From: Gibbula magus
Taxonomy: Eukaryota; Mollusca; Gastropoda; Trochida; Trochidae
NCBI GenBank assembly: GCA_936450465.1
Contig: OW388301.1
Location: forward strand, 23,185,268-23,249,267
Length of the DNA stretch: 64,000 nt
Direction of reading: 5' to 3'
Of the stretch, positions 35,726 to 47,708 are shown piece by piece. The position numbers and the translations under genes were made by a program. Position 1 is the stretch's first letter, and every line of letters starts with the position of its first letter. The notes under the pieces were generated by a model, which worked only from the letters and a program-made list of their open reading frames with translations, was not told where the DNA came from and searched no databases.

Positions 35726-37089
35726 AGTGAGTCAGTAGATGTGCCTGAGTGAGTCAGAGAATGTGTCTGAGTGAGCCACGGAATGTTTCAGAGTGAATCA
35801 GGTAATCTGTTTGAGTCAGTCAGGGAATGTGTCTGAGTGAGTCAGGGAATGTTTCTGAGTGAGTCAGGTAATGTGTCTGAGTGAGTCAGGGTATGTGTCT
35901 GAGTGAGTCAGGTAATGTGTCTGAGTGAGTCAGGTAATGTGTCTGAGTGAGTCAGGGAATGTTTCTGAGTGAGTCAGGTAATGTGTCTGAGTGAGTCAGG
36001 GTATGTGTCTGAGTGAGTCAGGGAATGTTTCTGAGTGAGTCAGCTAATGTGTCTGAGTGAGTCAGGGTATGTGTCTGAGTGAGTCAGGTAATGTGTCTGA
36101 GTGAGTCAGGTAATGTGTCTGAGTGAGTCAGGGAATGTTTCTGAGTGAGTCAGGTAATGTGTCTGAGTGAGTCAGGGAATGTGTCTGAGTGAGTCAGGTA
36201 ATGTGTCTGAGTGAGTCAGGTAATGTGTCTGAGTGAGTCAGGGAATGTGTCTGAGTGAGTCAGGTAATGTGTCTGAGTGAGTCAGGGAATGTGTCTGAGT
36301 GAGTCAGGGTATGTGTCTGAGTGAGTCAGGTAATGTGTCTGAGTGAGTCAGGTAATGTGTCTGAGTGAGTCAGGGTATGTGTCTGAGTCAGTCAGGGAAT
36401 ATGTTTGAGTGAGTAAGTAAATATTTGTGAGTGAGTCAGTGAATATGTTTGAGTGAGTCAGTGAATATGTTTGAGTGAGTCAGAAAATGTGTGAGTGAGT
36501 CAGGGAATGTTTGTGAGTAAGACAGGTAATATGTCGGAGTGAGTAAGTCAGTGAATGTGTTTGAGTGAGACAGTGAATATGTTTGAGTGAGTCAGTGAAT
36601 GTGTTTTTGTGAGTCAGTGAATATGTTTGAGTGAGTCAGTGAATGTGTCTGATTGAGTCAGTGAATGTGTTTGAGTGAGTCAGTGAATGTGTTTGAGTGA
36701 GTCAGTGAATGTGTCTGAGTGAGTCAGTGAATGTGTCTGAATATACAGTGAATGTTAGTGAGTAAGTCAGGGAATGTTTGTGAGTAAGACAGGTAATATG
36801 TCGGAGTGAGTAAGTAAATGTTTCTGAGTGAGTTAGGGAATGTGGGCGAGTGAGTCAGGGATTGTGTCTGAGTGAGTCAGGGGACGTGTCTGAGTAAGTC
36901 AGTTAATGTTTCTGAGAGAGTCAGGTAATGTGTCTCAGTAAGTCAGGTAATGTGTCTGAGTAATTCAGGGAATGTATCCGAGTGAAGGAATACGTCTGAG
37001 CGAGTCAGGGAATATGTCTGAGCGAGTCAGGGAATGTTTCTGAGTGAGTCAGTTGATGTGTCTGATTGAGTTAGGGAATGAATCGCAGT
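35726..37089 (+). repeat. 22-bp minisatellite upstream of gene 3 (TGAGTCA units)
   Basis: About 60 units of the same gtctgagtgagtcagggaatgt repeat as at 10,464. Blocks alternate ggtaatgtgt, gggtatgtgt and gggaatgttt, giving a higher-order pattern at 35,840-36,380. Confidence 0.92.
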
Positions 37090-38800
37090 GCTTTGTTAAA
37101 GGTTTCTCCCTGGGGGTGTGCTACATGTCAGTAGAGAATAATGATATCTAACAAAGAGGGCATCAATTAGTCATCAGTCAAAGAATACTCCATATTTCAA
37201 AAACTCCTCCAAAATTAAGTTCGTTAAAATACGACTGTTCATTCATATAGAAGAAATATTAAATGTGAAAATCAGTAAATTTGCCTCAAACTGCACACAT
37301 TTACAACTTTTTAAAACTGACAGGGGTCAAGTTTGTGTAAACGTCATTTCTTACCCCTGTCTGCATGAATCAAATATATTTAAACCAGTCAACAATTAAG
37401 TCATTCAGACAACCACAAGTAAGTGTTATTGTATTGTGTAACAATCAAATTAGGAGATAAACCTACTGTGTTTTTAATTTTTTGTTTGTCTAACGTAGAT
37501 TCGATATCATATTTTATCATTTGGAGCCAAACGCGTCAGCACAGTACGTTTATCTCCATTCTACCATGACGAGTTATCGGAGTATTTTTAGCGTGTTTCT
37601 TTGACACTGCAGAAGTAAACCGAGTGAATCCATTTTCGTCATGTATGACACATCACATTCTGTTGTTTCCGATGCGGTAGAAATTTAATAATTAGTGAAG
37701 TTACCAACCCATTCTTATTAAAATATGATAAATATGTGATATAATATATTTTGATTAACTATAACCTATAGGCAACAAGAAAGCAACTCAGAAATCTTAA
37801 CATTTCACCACCTTAAATTCTGTCCCTCGCCCATTCCCTGTAACGTCATAACTGCTTAAGCTTATGACGTCATTGCATTGGAACGTAAACCGGTTCGATT
37901 TCTGCTTATCATGGCTGTGCAGTCAGTTTAGTGCTTGAAATCAGTAATTTGTATTTGACAGAAACTAGCATAATAAGGATGCGACCAGGTCACTTGAATT
38001 AGTAGTAGCGTGTAATTGAACCATGGCGATGCTAGTAGCCTCTGATAGTTTCCACGATTTAGCCTAGTCGTTTTTGAAGCGACTACAGAACGGCACACAG
38101 TCTCACAGACCATGCTGAAGCCTGTCGTGATCGGCTACTTTTCAAGAAATGAATCAGTCCAAATTACAATTATTTTCCAAAGTTATACGCAGATTAAATT
38201 GTGTAGAAAGAAGTCATGATGGAAACCGCAAATTTACGCATGTTTATATGAATGGTATAGAATCTAGATCTTGTTTGGCCTTGAATGTTACGTCATCATG
38301 TATTCAAACGCAGTAAATCACCTTTCTATTCGGCGATAAGATAAACCAATCAAAAACAATAATTTTAAAATGTCATGGTAGAATGCATCTTTTCTTTTAA
38401 AATGTTAAATTCATTTGAAACAAACTGAGATGTGTACTTTTTTTGCACAGTAGTGTATTTACAAAGTGTTCAATTGGTCAATACTAAAGGTATCAATTGT
38501 ATAAATTAAAATTATCCGCGGAGCAAACGGAAGGCAAGTTCATAATACTTATGTTATTAGTTTGTGTACAGATTCATGTATAAATGTGAGCCAAACACTT
38601 TCCGGTGACATTAAAAGCGAGTCATTTGAATCTGGTTTCTTACATTAATTAAATATGCTTAAACCAAATAGGTCGTTGGGGAAATTATTTCCTCAATAGA
38701 ACGTTTCTGTACAGCATACATTCCGAATCCGAGATGATTTTGATTATCTACTCCAATATACTTACTGTAATACATATCAGTTCTATGTGAAACTCACAAT
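37090..38800. other. Intergenic DNA upstream of gene 3
   Basis: No gene is supported. A segment at 37,230-37,450 is weakly similar to 14,690-14,850 (tttacaac.tttttaaa, aggggtca, gtgttattgtatt), a diverged piece of the module lying upstream of gene 2. Confidence 0.4.
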
Positions 38801-38976
38801 ACATTCAAATGGCAGCTCGATGGGAAATAGACCCGCATGCCTTAACCGGACCATGTACATTCGTTTTAGAACTCTTATTGATTCAGGAGTATCATTTGGC
38901 CATTGTTAACACTTATTTATATTTTTGAGGGATAACTTTATTTCAGTAGGAAAATCGTGCTGCAGCGCCTTTAAGA
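38800..38976. mobile_element. Fragment of TTAA MITE family
   Basis: It ends gtaggaaaatcgtgctgcag + cgcctttaa. The body matches 40,850-41,036. Confidence 0.6.
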
Positions 38977-39769
38977 AATACATAGAACCAAGGACTCTTT
39001 ATTAATACAGACAATTTGTAATGAGGCACTTTGTTCTCTAACTCAATAGCGTTAACTTTCTTCTCTTTGTACTGACTTATTTTGGAATCAGTTTCAATTA
39101 TTCAGAGGCCAATTTTGCTGCCAGTTTTCGAAAGTAATTGTTCACATACAATATTCCCGAATTAGTTCAGTTCGTCCAATACAATATAGTCAATTGTTAA
39201 ACTAAGAGAAACAAATTAAACAGACACAATTCATTCGGAGAATATCTCATTTCACCACCTTCCATTGTTTTGGATATTCACATATTCCAAACTATCTCCG
39301 CTCTTTTTAGGTATTATATTCATTTTCAGTTAAATGCACTATGTTCTAGCAGTCGTCCTATTTTTTCATTGTATAAGATGTTTGTATTAACGGATACATC
39401 AATCATCAATCATCAATACAGTTTAAGTTTTAAAGAATAACTATCAAAACCAGCTAATCACACAAGTCATATCTCACCGATATATAATACTAAGTGATAT
39501 AGTCGCCGCCCTGACCGTCCGTTAGTCAGTCTGTAACAAGTTCGTTTCCAGAGAAAATCGAAAAAAGACTTTGTTCGGTGATTGGTTCGTTCCTCGAGCA
39601 CAACTTCAAATCCCTTCATCATATCTTCCTGAAACTCATGTTTATGTTTATTACCGACTCACCTACAATGTACATCCTCGGTTACCCAGGGTTTTATAAA
39701 TGCTCCGTTACTCTCCACTATATACATGATTTGTAAAACACATCTTCGAAAGATAATTGTATATCATTC

Positions 39770-40742
39770 CTGGCATTCCTGCACGTGGGTGATCTCTGGA
39801 GCAAAAATATATTAAAGACGCTGTAGCATGTGTTATGCATGTTCTGTTTTCTAAGATTTGTCATTCAATATTAAAGTTTATACAATCAATATTGGTACGT
39901 TAATGGGTAAAACATATAATTACACGACCCGATAAACCATATCCAAAGAAAACGGTTATCCGTAAATCGAAGCTATAATGGTGTGGAACTCTTCAGTGTG
40001 AGAGGTAAATTTGTTGGTTTCATGATAAATTTGAGAATTCAAACTCATCTTCGAAAGAAATTGTATATCTTAAAAGTACCGGCAGGTTGGTAATGCACAT
40101 GACTGCAACTGGGACTTTCTTAAACTGCATTGTCAAACAACAACACATTTTCAGCACAAGTCAACAGTATCGAGTGTGACCACATCGAGCATCAGCACAG
40201 GATTAACATCTACGCCTCGTGGACGATATCAGGTTAGTGAAAAAGTTTTGTGGCATCTCATCCCAAACGTCAACCATGGTTTGCTTCAGGTCGTTCAAGA
40301 ACACAGATTGACGTCTTCTCAACCTTCTCTCCATCTCATCCCAAACATGCTAAATAGGATTGAGTTCTTGAGAAATGGCTGGCCATGGAAGGTCAACGTT
40401 ACGTTTACCGCGTTGATATGCAGATGAACGCCTGTCACTACTGTCAAGATGAAAACGAGATTTTTGAGAACAGAACATTATCCCAGTTCCCGGTCAGTTG
40501 TCCTGACGGCGTGACCCAACGCATGGCATTCCTGCACGTGGGTGATCTCTCTAGCACGTTTTTTGCATGTTCTGTTTTCTCAAATTTGTCATTCATTATT
40601 AAAGTTTATACAATCAATATTGGTATGTTAGTGGGTAAAATATAGAAAACGGTTATCCGTATTCGAAGCTATAATGGTGTGGAACTCTTCAGTGTGAGAG
40701 GTAGATTTGTAGGTTTTATGATAAATTTGAGAATTCAGACAG
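39770..40742. repeat. Direct repeats flanking a Tc1 remnant
   Basis: 39,770-40,047 and 40,524-40,742 share ggcattcctgcacgtgggtg, tttatacaatcaatattggt and gaactcttcagtgtgagagg, in order. The Tc1-like remnant lies between them. Confidence 0.7.
40170..40570 (-). mobile_element. Tc1-like transposase C-terminal remnant
   Basis: The minus strand reads WPAISQELNPI..HVWDEME, RRLRRRQSVFLNDLKQTM and VDVWDEMPQNFFTNLI, typical of the region around the last catalytic acidic residue and the C-terminus. It is preceded by NAMRWVTPSGQ with stops. It is broken. Confidence 0.7.
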
Positions 40743-40849
40743 CAATATGGTTTACCATTCCATCATTGTACCATATATAAAACTCTACTCTGAGTGTTTA
40801 GGTATCGTTACATCAGTCAGATCACTTGCACTACCTTCGAGCGGCCATT

Positions 40850-41036
40850 TCAATGTGATCATATTAAAATGACAGCTCTATTGGAAATGGACTTTCATGG
40901 CTTAACCGAACCATGAATATCGTTTTAGAACTCTTTTTTTTATTCAGGAGTATTATTTATCCATTGGTAACACTTACATGTACTTGTGTGAGACCATTTG
41001 ATTTAAGTAGGAAAATCGTGCAAAAACGCGCCTGTA
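40850..41036. mobile_element. Fragment of TTAA MITE family
   Basis: It shares tggcttaaccgaaccatg, cgttttagaactctt and gtaggaaaatcgtgc with 38,800-38,976. The end is degraded. Confidence 0.55.
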
Positions 41037-41279
41037 ATACTAATAATGTTGTTAGGCCGTTTTATGTGTGAGGTTCAATTAGTATTTGCATTGTTTAATG
41101 TTAATGTTGATATGTACCATAATAGTTTACACGATGTTTCACCTGTGAATTGCATTATGATTGTCTAGACAAAGGTATTATAACATTCGGTTCATACTTT
41201 AGTCTTCCATCCACGATGAACGAAAATAATACGTATATAATAAATATAACTGTTCGTTCAAATAAATTTGTCAAACATA

Positions 41280-42535
41280 CCGGTAGATGCATGCTATATA
41301 GATGTATGCTGAGTTTATATAGATGCATGCTGAGTTCATATAGATGCATGCTGAGTTTATATAGATGCATGCTATATATATGTAGGCTGAATGTTTATAG
41401 ATGTATGCTGTAAAGATTGCTGAATGTATATAGATACATGCTGAATTTATGTAGATGCATGCTGTAAAGATGCATGCTATAAAGGTGCATGCTGAATTTA
41501 TATAGATGCATGCTGAATTTATATAGATGCATGCTGAATGTATATAGATGCATGTTGAGTTTATATATATGCATGCTGAGTTTATATAGATGCATGCTGT
41601 ATAGACTGCTGAGTTTATATATATGCATGCTGAGTTTATATAGATGCATGCTGAGTTTATATATATATGCATGCTGAGTTTATATAGATGCATGCTGAGT
41701 TTATATATATGCATGCTGAGTTTATATAGATGCATGCTGAGTTTATATATATGCATGCTGAGTTTATATAGATGCATGCTATATATATGTAGGCTGAATG
41801 TTTATAGATGTATGCTGTAAAGATTGCTGAATGTATATAGATACATGCTGAATTTATGTAGATGCATGCTGTAAAGATGCATGCTATAAAGGTGCATGCT
41901 GAATTTATATAGATGCATGCTGAATTTATATAGATGCATGCTGAATGTATATAGATGCATGCTGAGTTTATATATATGCATGCTGAGTTTATATAGTTGC
42001 ATGCTATATAGATTGCTGAGTTTATATATATGCATGCTGAGTTTATATAGATGCATGCTGAGTTTATATAGATGCATGCTGAGTTTATATAGATGCATGC
42101 TATATATATGTAGGCTGAATGTTTATAGATGTATGCTGTGAAGATTGCTGAATGTATATAGATACATGCTGAATTTATGTAGATGCATGCTGTAAAGATG
42201 CATGCTATAAAGGTGCATGCTGAATTTATATAGATGCATGCTGAATTTATATAGATGCATGCTGAATGTATATAGATGCATGCCGAGTTTATATATATGC
42301 ATGCTGAGTTTATATAGATGCATGCTGTATAGACTGCTGAGTTTATATATATGCATGCTGAGTTTATATAGATGCATGCTGAGTTTATATATATATGCCT
42401 GCTGAGTTTATATAGATGCATGCTGAGTTTATATAGATGCAGGCTGAGTTTATATATATGCATGCTGAGTTTATATAGATGCATGCTGAGTTTATATAGA
42501 TGCATGCTGAGTTTATATAGATGCATGGTGTATTA
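41280..42535 (+). repeat. 21-bp tandem array with higher-order structure
   Basis: The basic unit is gatgcatgctgagtttatat + a. A composite block starting atgtaggctgaatgtttata recurs at about 41,381, 41,788 and 42,109, so the array grew by block duplication (about 407 and 321 bp). Period 21 is a multiple of 3 and keeps two minus-strand frames open for up to 289 codons; these are not genes. Confidence 0.9.
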
Positions 42536-42770
42536 TAGACTCAGACTTAATCCTCAAGGTGCATTTAACTTTTACCTTCTTATCGTAAACTAGAGGCCAA
42601 CATAAGGCGCTACCAACAAAAATGCAAGATAGTTTTATCCACAAATGATATATACAACTGAAACATGAGGACGTGATGTGTTGAGAAGCTAACTAACCTT
42701 CATTTTCCTTTTATAAAACATTATCTCATTATGTTTATAAAAAAAAACACGCATTTTAACTGGACACCGT

Positions 42771-42951
42771 GTCGAGGACAAATATGAGATCAGATTTAAC
42801 TACCTATGCTGATTAACGTGTCTGGTAACGAGTCACAGACCCCCGATTTCAGACAATTGAAGTAATTAGTAATAAAACTACTGCATGTACTCATTAGCAG
42901 ACACGTTAACCAGCATAAGCAGATAAAAGTGATCTCATTATATCCTCGACG
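42771..42951. mobile_element. Foldback MITE
   Basis: Arms of about 54 bp: gtcgaggacaaatatgagat...gattaacgtgtctg pairs with cagacacgttaaccagcata...atcctcgac. Confidence 0.75.
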
Positions 42952-43201
42952 CAGTAACCCTTGAAAATATCGTGTTTTTTGGAATCGCCACACCTTGGCG
43001 ATATAGGAAATTGAAATAGATCGTTTTTCTTTGTTTTATGCCGACCTACAGTGACGATGAGTCAACGACTTAAAGTCCAATAAGGCGCATTTGGTCGACA
43101 ACATCTTTTATTAATCTTATTTCTCTATCTTGTACTACCACCTTGACACAAAAGATTACACATTCGTTGTAATCAAAATTGTAACTTTTGGTTTCTTCAC
43201 T

Positions 43202-46200
43202 GAAACAGTTACAACGTCTTTCAGTTCAACAAACTGGACAACTGCAATAAATAAAGTTAGTTACAACGTCTTTCAGTTCAACCAACTGGACAACTGCAAT
43301 AAATAAAGTTAGTTACAACGTCTTTCAGTTCAACCAACTGGACAACTGCAATAAATAAAGTTAGTTACAACGTCTTTCAGTTCAACAATCTGGACAACTG
43401 CAATAAATAAAGTTAGTTACAACGTCTTTCAGTTCAACCAACTGGACAACTGCAATAAATAAAGTTAGTTACAACGTCTTTCAGTTCAACAAACTGGACA
43501 ACTGCAATAAATAAAGTTAGTTACAACGTCTTTCAGTTCAACAAACTGGACAACTGCAATAAATAAAGTTAGTTACAACGTCTTTCAGTTCAACAAACTG
43601 GACAACTGCAATAAATAAATTAGTTACAACGTCTTTCAGTTCAACAATCTGGACAACTGCAATAAATAAAGTTAGCTACAACGTCTTTCAGATCAACAAA
43701 CTGGACAACTGCAATAAATAAAGTTAGTTACAACGTCTTTCAGTTCAACAAACTGGACAACTGCAATAAATAAAGTTAGTTACAACGTCTTTCGGTTCAA
43801 CAATCTGGACAACTGCAATAAATAAAGTTAGTTACAACGTCTTTCAGTTCAACAATCTGGACAACTGCAATAAATAAAGTTAGTTACAACGTCTTTCAGT
43901 TCAACAATCTGGACAACTGCAATAAATAAAGTTAGTTACAACGTCTTTCAGTTCAACAAACTGGACAACTGCAATAAATAAAGTTAGTTACAACGTCTTT
44001 CAGTTCAACCAACTGGACAACTGCAATAAATAAAGTTAGTTACAACGTCTTTCAGTTCAACCAACTGGACAACTGCAATAAATAAAGTTAGTTACAACGT
44101 CTTTCAGTTCAACAATCTGGACAACTGCAATAAATAAAGTTAGTTACAACGTCTTTCAGTTCAACCAACTGGACAACTGCAATAAATAAAGTTAGTTACA
44201 ACGTCTTTCAGTTCAACAAACTGGACAACTGCAATAAATAAAGTTAGTTACAACGTCTTTCAGTTCAACAAACTGGACAACTGCAATAAATAAAGTTAGT
44301 TACAACGTCTTTCAGTTCAACAAACTGGACAACTGCAATAAATAAAGTTAGTTACAACGTCTTTCAGTTCAACAAACTGGACAACTGCAATAAATAAATT
44401 AGTTACAACGTCTTTCAGTTCAACAATCTGGACAACTGCAATAAATAAAGTTAGCTACAACGTCTTTCAGATCAACAAACTGGACAACTGCAATAAATAA
44501 AGTTAGTTACAACGTCTTTCAGTTCAACAAACTGGACAACTGCAATAAATAAAGTTAGTTACAACGTCTTTCGGTTCAACAATCTGGACAACTGCAATAA
44601 ATAAAGTTAGTTACAACGTCTTTCAGTTCAACAATCTGGACAACTGCAATAAATAAAGTTAGTTACAACGTCTTTCAGTTCAACAATCTGGACAACTGCA
44701 ATAAATAAAGTTAGTTACAACGTCTTTCAGTTCAACAATCTGGACAACTGCAATAAATAAAGTTAGCTACAACGTCTTTCAGTTCAACAATCTGGACAAC
44801 TGCAATAAATAAAGTTAGTTACAACGTCTTTCAGTTCAACAAACTGGACAACTGCAATAAATAAAGTTAGCTACAACGTCTTTCAGTTCAACAATCTGGA
44901 CAACTGCAATAAATAAAGTTAGTTACAACGTCTTTCAGTTCAACAAACTGGACAACTGCAATAAATAAAGTTAGCTACAACGTCTTTCAGTTCAACAAAC
45001 TGGACAACTGCAATAAATAAAGTTAGTTACAACGTCTTTCAGTTCAACAATCTGGACAACTGCAATAAATAAAGTTAGTTACAACGTCTTTCAGTTCAAC
45101 AATCTGGACAACTGTAATAAATAAAGTTAGTTACAACGTCTTTCAGTTCAACAAACTGGACAACTGCAATAAATAAAGTTAGTAACAACGACTTTCAGTT
45201 CAACAAACTGGACAACTGCAATAAATAAAGTTAGTTACAACGTCTTTCAGTTCAACAAACTGGACAACTGCAATAAATAAAGTTAGTTACAACGTCTTTC
45301 AGTTCAACAAACTGGACAACTGCAATAAATAAATTAGTTACAACGTCTTTCAGTTCAACAATCTGGACAACTGCAATAAATAAAGTTAGCTACAACGTCT
45401 TTCAGATCAACAATCTGGACAACTGCAATAAATAAAGTTAGTTACAACGTCTTTCAGTTCAACAATCTGGACAACTGCAATAAATAAAGTTAGTTACAAC
45501 GTCTTTCTGTTCAACAATCTGGACAACTGCAATAAATAAAGTTAGCTACAACGTCTTTCAGTTCAACAATCTGGACAACTGCAATAAATAAAGTTAGTTA
45601 CAACGTCTTTCAGTTCAACAAACTGGACAACTGCAATAAATAAAGTTAGCTACAACGTCTTTCAGTTCAACAATCTGGACAACTGCAATAAATAAAGTTA
45701 GTTACAACGTCTTTCAGTTCAACAATCTGGACAACTGCAATAAATAAAGTTAGTTACAACGTCTTTCAGTTCAACAATCTGGACAACTGCAATAAATAAA
45801 GTTAGTTACAACGTCTTTCAGTTCAACAATCTGGACAACTGCAATAAATAAAGTTAGCTACAACGTCTTTCAGTTCAACAAACTGGACAACTGCAATAAA
45901 TAAAGTTAGTTACAACGTCTTTCAGTTCAACAATCTGGACAACTGCAATAAATAAAGTTAGTTACAACGTCTTTCAGTTCAACAATCTGGACAACTGCAA
46001 TAAATAAAGTTAGTTACAACGTCTTTCAGTTCAACAATCTGGACAACTGCAATAAATAAAGTTAGTTACAACGTCTTTCAGTTCAACAAACTGGACAACT
46101 GTAATAAATAAAGTTAGTTACAACGTCTTTCAGTTCAACAAACTGGACAACTGCAATAAATAAAGTTAGTAACAACGACTTTCAGTTCAACAAACTGGAC

Positions 46201-46373
46201 AACTGCAATAAATAAAGTTAGTTACAACGTCTTTCAGTTCAACAATCTGGACAACTGTAATAAATAAAGTTAGTTACAACGTCTTTCAGTTCAACAAACT
46301 GGACAACTGCAATAAATAAAGTTAGTTACAACGTCTTTCAGTTCAACAATCTGGACAACTGCAATAAATAAAG
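43202..46373 (+). repeat. 52-bp satellite, about 61 units, with higher-order repeats
   Basis: The unit is ttacaacgtctttcagttca + acaaactggacaactgcaat + aaataaagttag. Variants aacaaact, aaccaact and aacaatct mark subtypes. The diagnostic 51-bp unit (aaattagtt) recurs at 43621, 44400 and 45335, spacings of 779 and 935 bp (15 and 18 units). Every unit has aataaataaa on the plus strand. Confidence 0.95.
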
Positions 46374-46920
46374 TTAACCATTCATTCTCTATCCTATTCG
46401 CCTACGCAGGATCAGAAACAATCCTGGAATATTCAACATTCTTAATATATTTCCATCCATGGAAAAATGTCAAACTGACTGTCAGGTATTTCAGTTACTA
46501 AAGTTTTGCAAGGTGATCTTCGCCGGAATCCCCAAACTGTACAGATTAGGAAATATAAACTGCCAGGAAAAAGAAAGTACTTACCTCAGTTGGTTCGATT
46601 AATTCAATATTTAAAAGAAATCAGATTTGACTAAGACACGATAAAATAATACTTATTTGCAGTAGTTTGGAGAGTCGCGATACCAAATAGAATTGCCTAG
46701 TGATTACGATAGCGGTGATTTCGTGAGGCAGGTTTTTGGCTTACTCGTGAAAAAATATTCAATCAATGTAGCTCAGCCAAAAATGAACCAATTTTGATAA
46801 TTTTACATTCAATCGAAAGGGAATTTATTTGGATTTAATTATATATGCTACCGTTTTCTTTATTTCCCAGGCCAGAATTCGGCCCGGAATGAGGAGGGTG
46901 TTTGGGTGCGTTACACCCTT
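46374..46920. other. Unassigned intergenic DNA
   Basis: No gene, repeat family or structure is recognised. Confidence 0.4.
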
Positions 46921-46929
46921 TATTTATTT

Positions 46930-47170
46930 ATATAGACAGACAGACAGACATATATAGTTTATTAAAGTGTCACATGTATGTACACATATAAAATACGTAA
47001 ATGTATACAGGGTAGATGACATAATAAATACGTCCAGCCTTTGCAGGCTTACGAGACACTGTTACATAAAATACTTATACAATAGGAACAAATAATTATA
47101 AATAAACGGGAGCAAAATTTACATAAAACATTTATGAAGCAGAGGCAAAAGAGCAAAATAAATATAATAA
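46930..47170 (-). mobile_element. Probable LINE 3' UTR fragment with (TGTC)n tail
   Basis: On the minus strand an AT-rich stretch ends in tatgtctgtctgtctgtct, the tail type seen on the other LINE copies here. No protein remnant is visible. Confidence 0.4.
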
Positions 47171-47179
47171 AATGTATTT

Positions 47180-47342
47180 ATTTATATGTAGGTAGCTGTC
47201 AGAGGACGAAGTTGTTTTATTTAGGATGTACTGTTTTCAGCAATACCAGCCCCTGTGAGTAATTCCGATGATATTTGGGATCGAACCTGCAACCCTATAG
47301 TTTCTGGTCGAGTGATCTAACCATTACCCACGGAAACCAGAC
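47180..47342 (-). mobile_element. tRNA-derived SINE, third family
   Basis: The minus strand has gtgggtaatggttagatcac (A box) and gcaggttcgatccc (B box, about 47,278-47,291). The body differs from the Arg SINE. Confidence 0.6.
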
Positions 47343-47708
47343 GAAATGTGACATACTTTAAATTTCATAACTATTTACATAGTCTGCTTTGATTTGTTCA
47401 GATTAAAATTGTCAAAAATTTGTTTACAAGTCACAGATTTTAATCTTCAACTAGATATCATGTTCCTGAAAGATTAGATTTTATTACGCTTCATTCAGCA
47501 TGATGAGTGCCACAGGTTTCAGCAAACAGGTTATCATGAACAGTTTGTATGAACTAATAAGAATTGAATGTAGCAAGCTTGCCCCGTTCGCGGGAATTTG
47601 AATACCGCTTTGACTTCGTTCATTATCCAGCGTAAACACACAAACTGACATTCAAGTATGCATTGTGTTTGGTATTAACTGGCGATATTGACAATGCCCA
47701 TGTAGTCA

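Noticed and set aside
41657..42526. 289-codon minus-strand ORF in the 21-bp array
   Set aside because: Repetitive translation of a tandem repeat whose period is a multiple of three; no start context, signal or non-repeat sequence.
43202..46373. CRISPR-like array
   Set aside because: Units are contiguous 52-bp repeats without unique spacers, in a eukaryotic context; it is a satellite.
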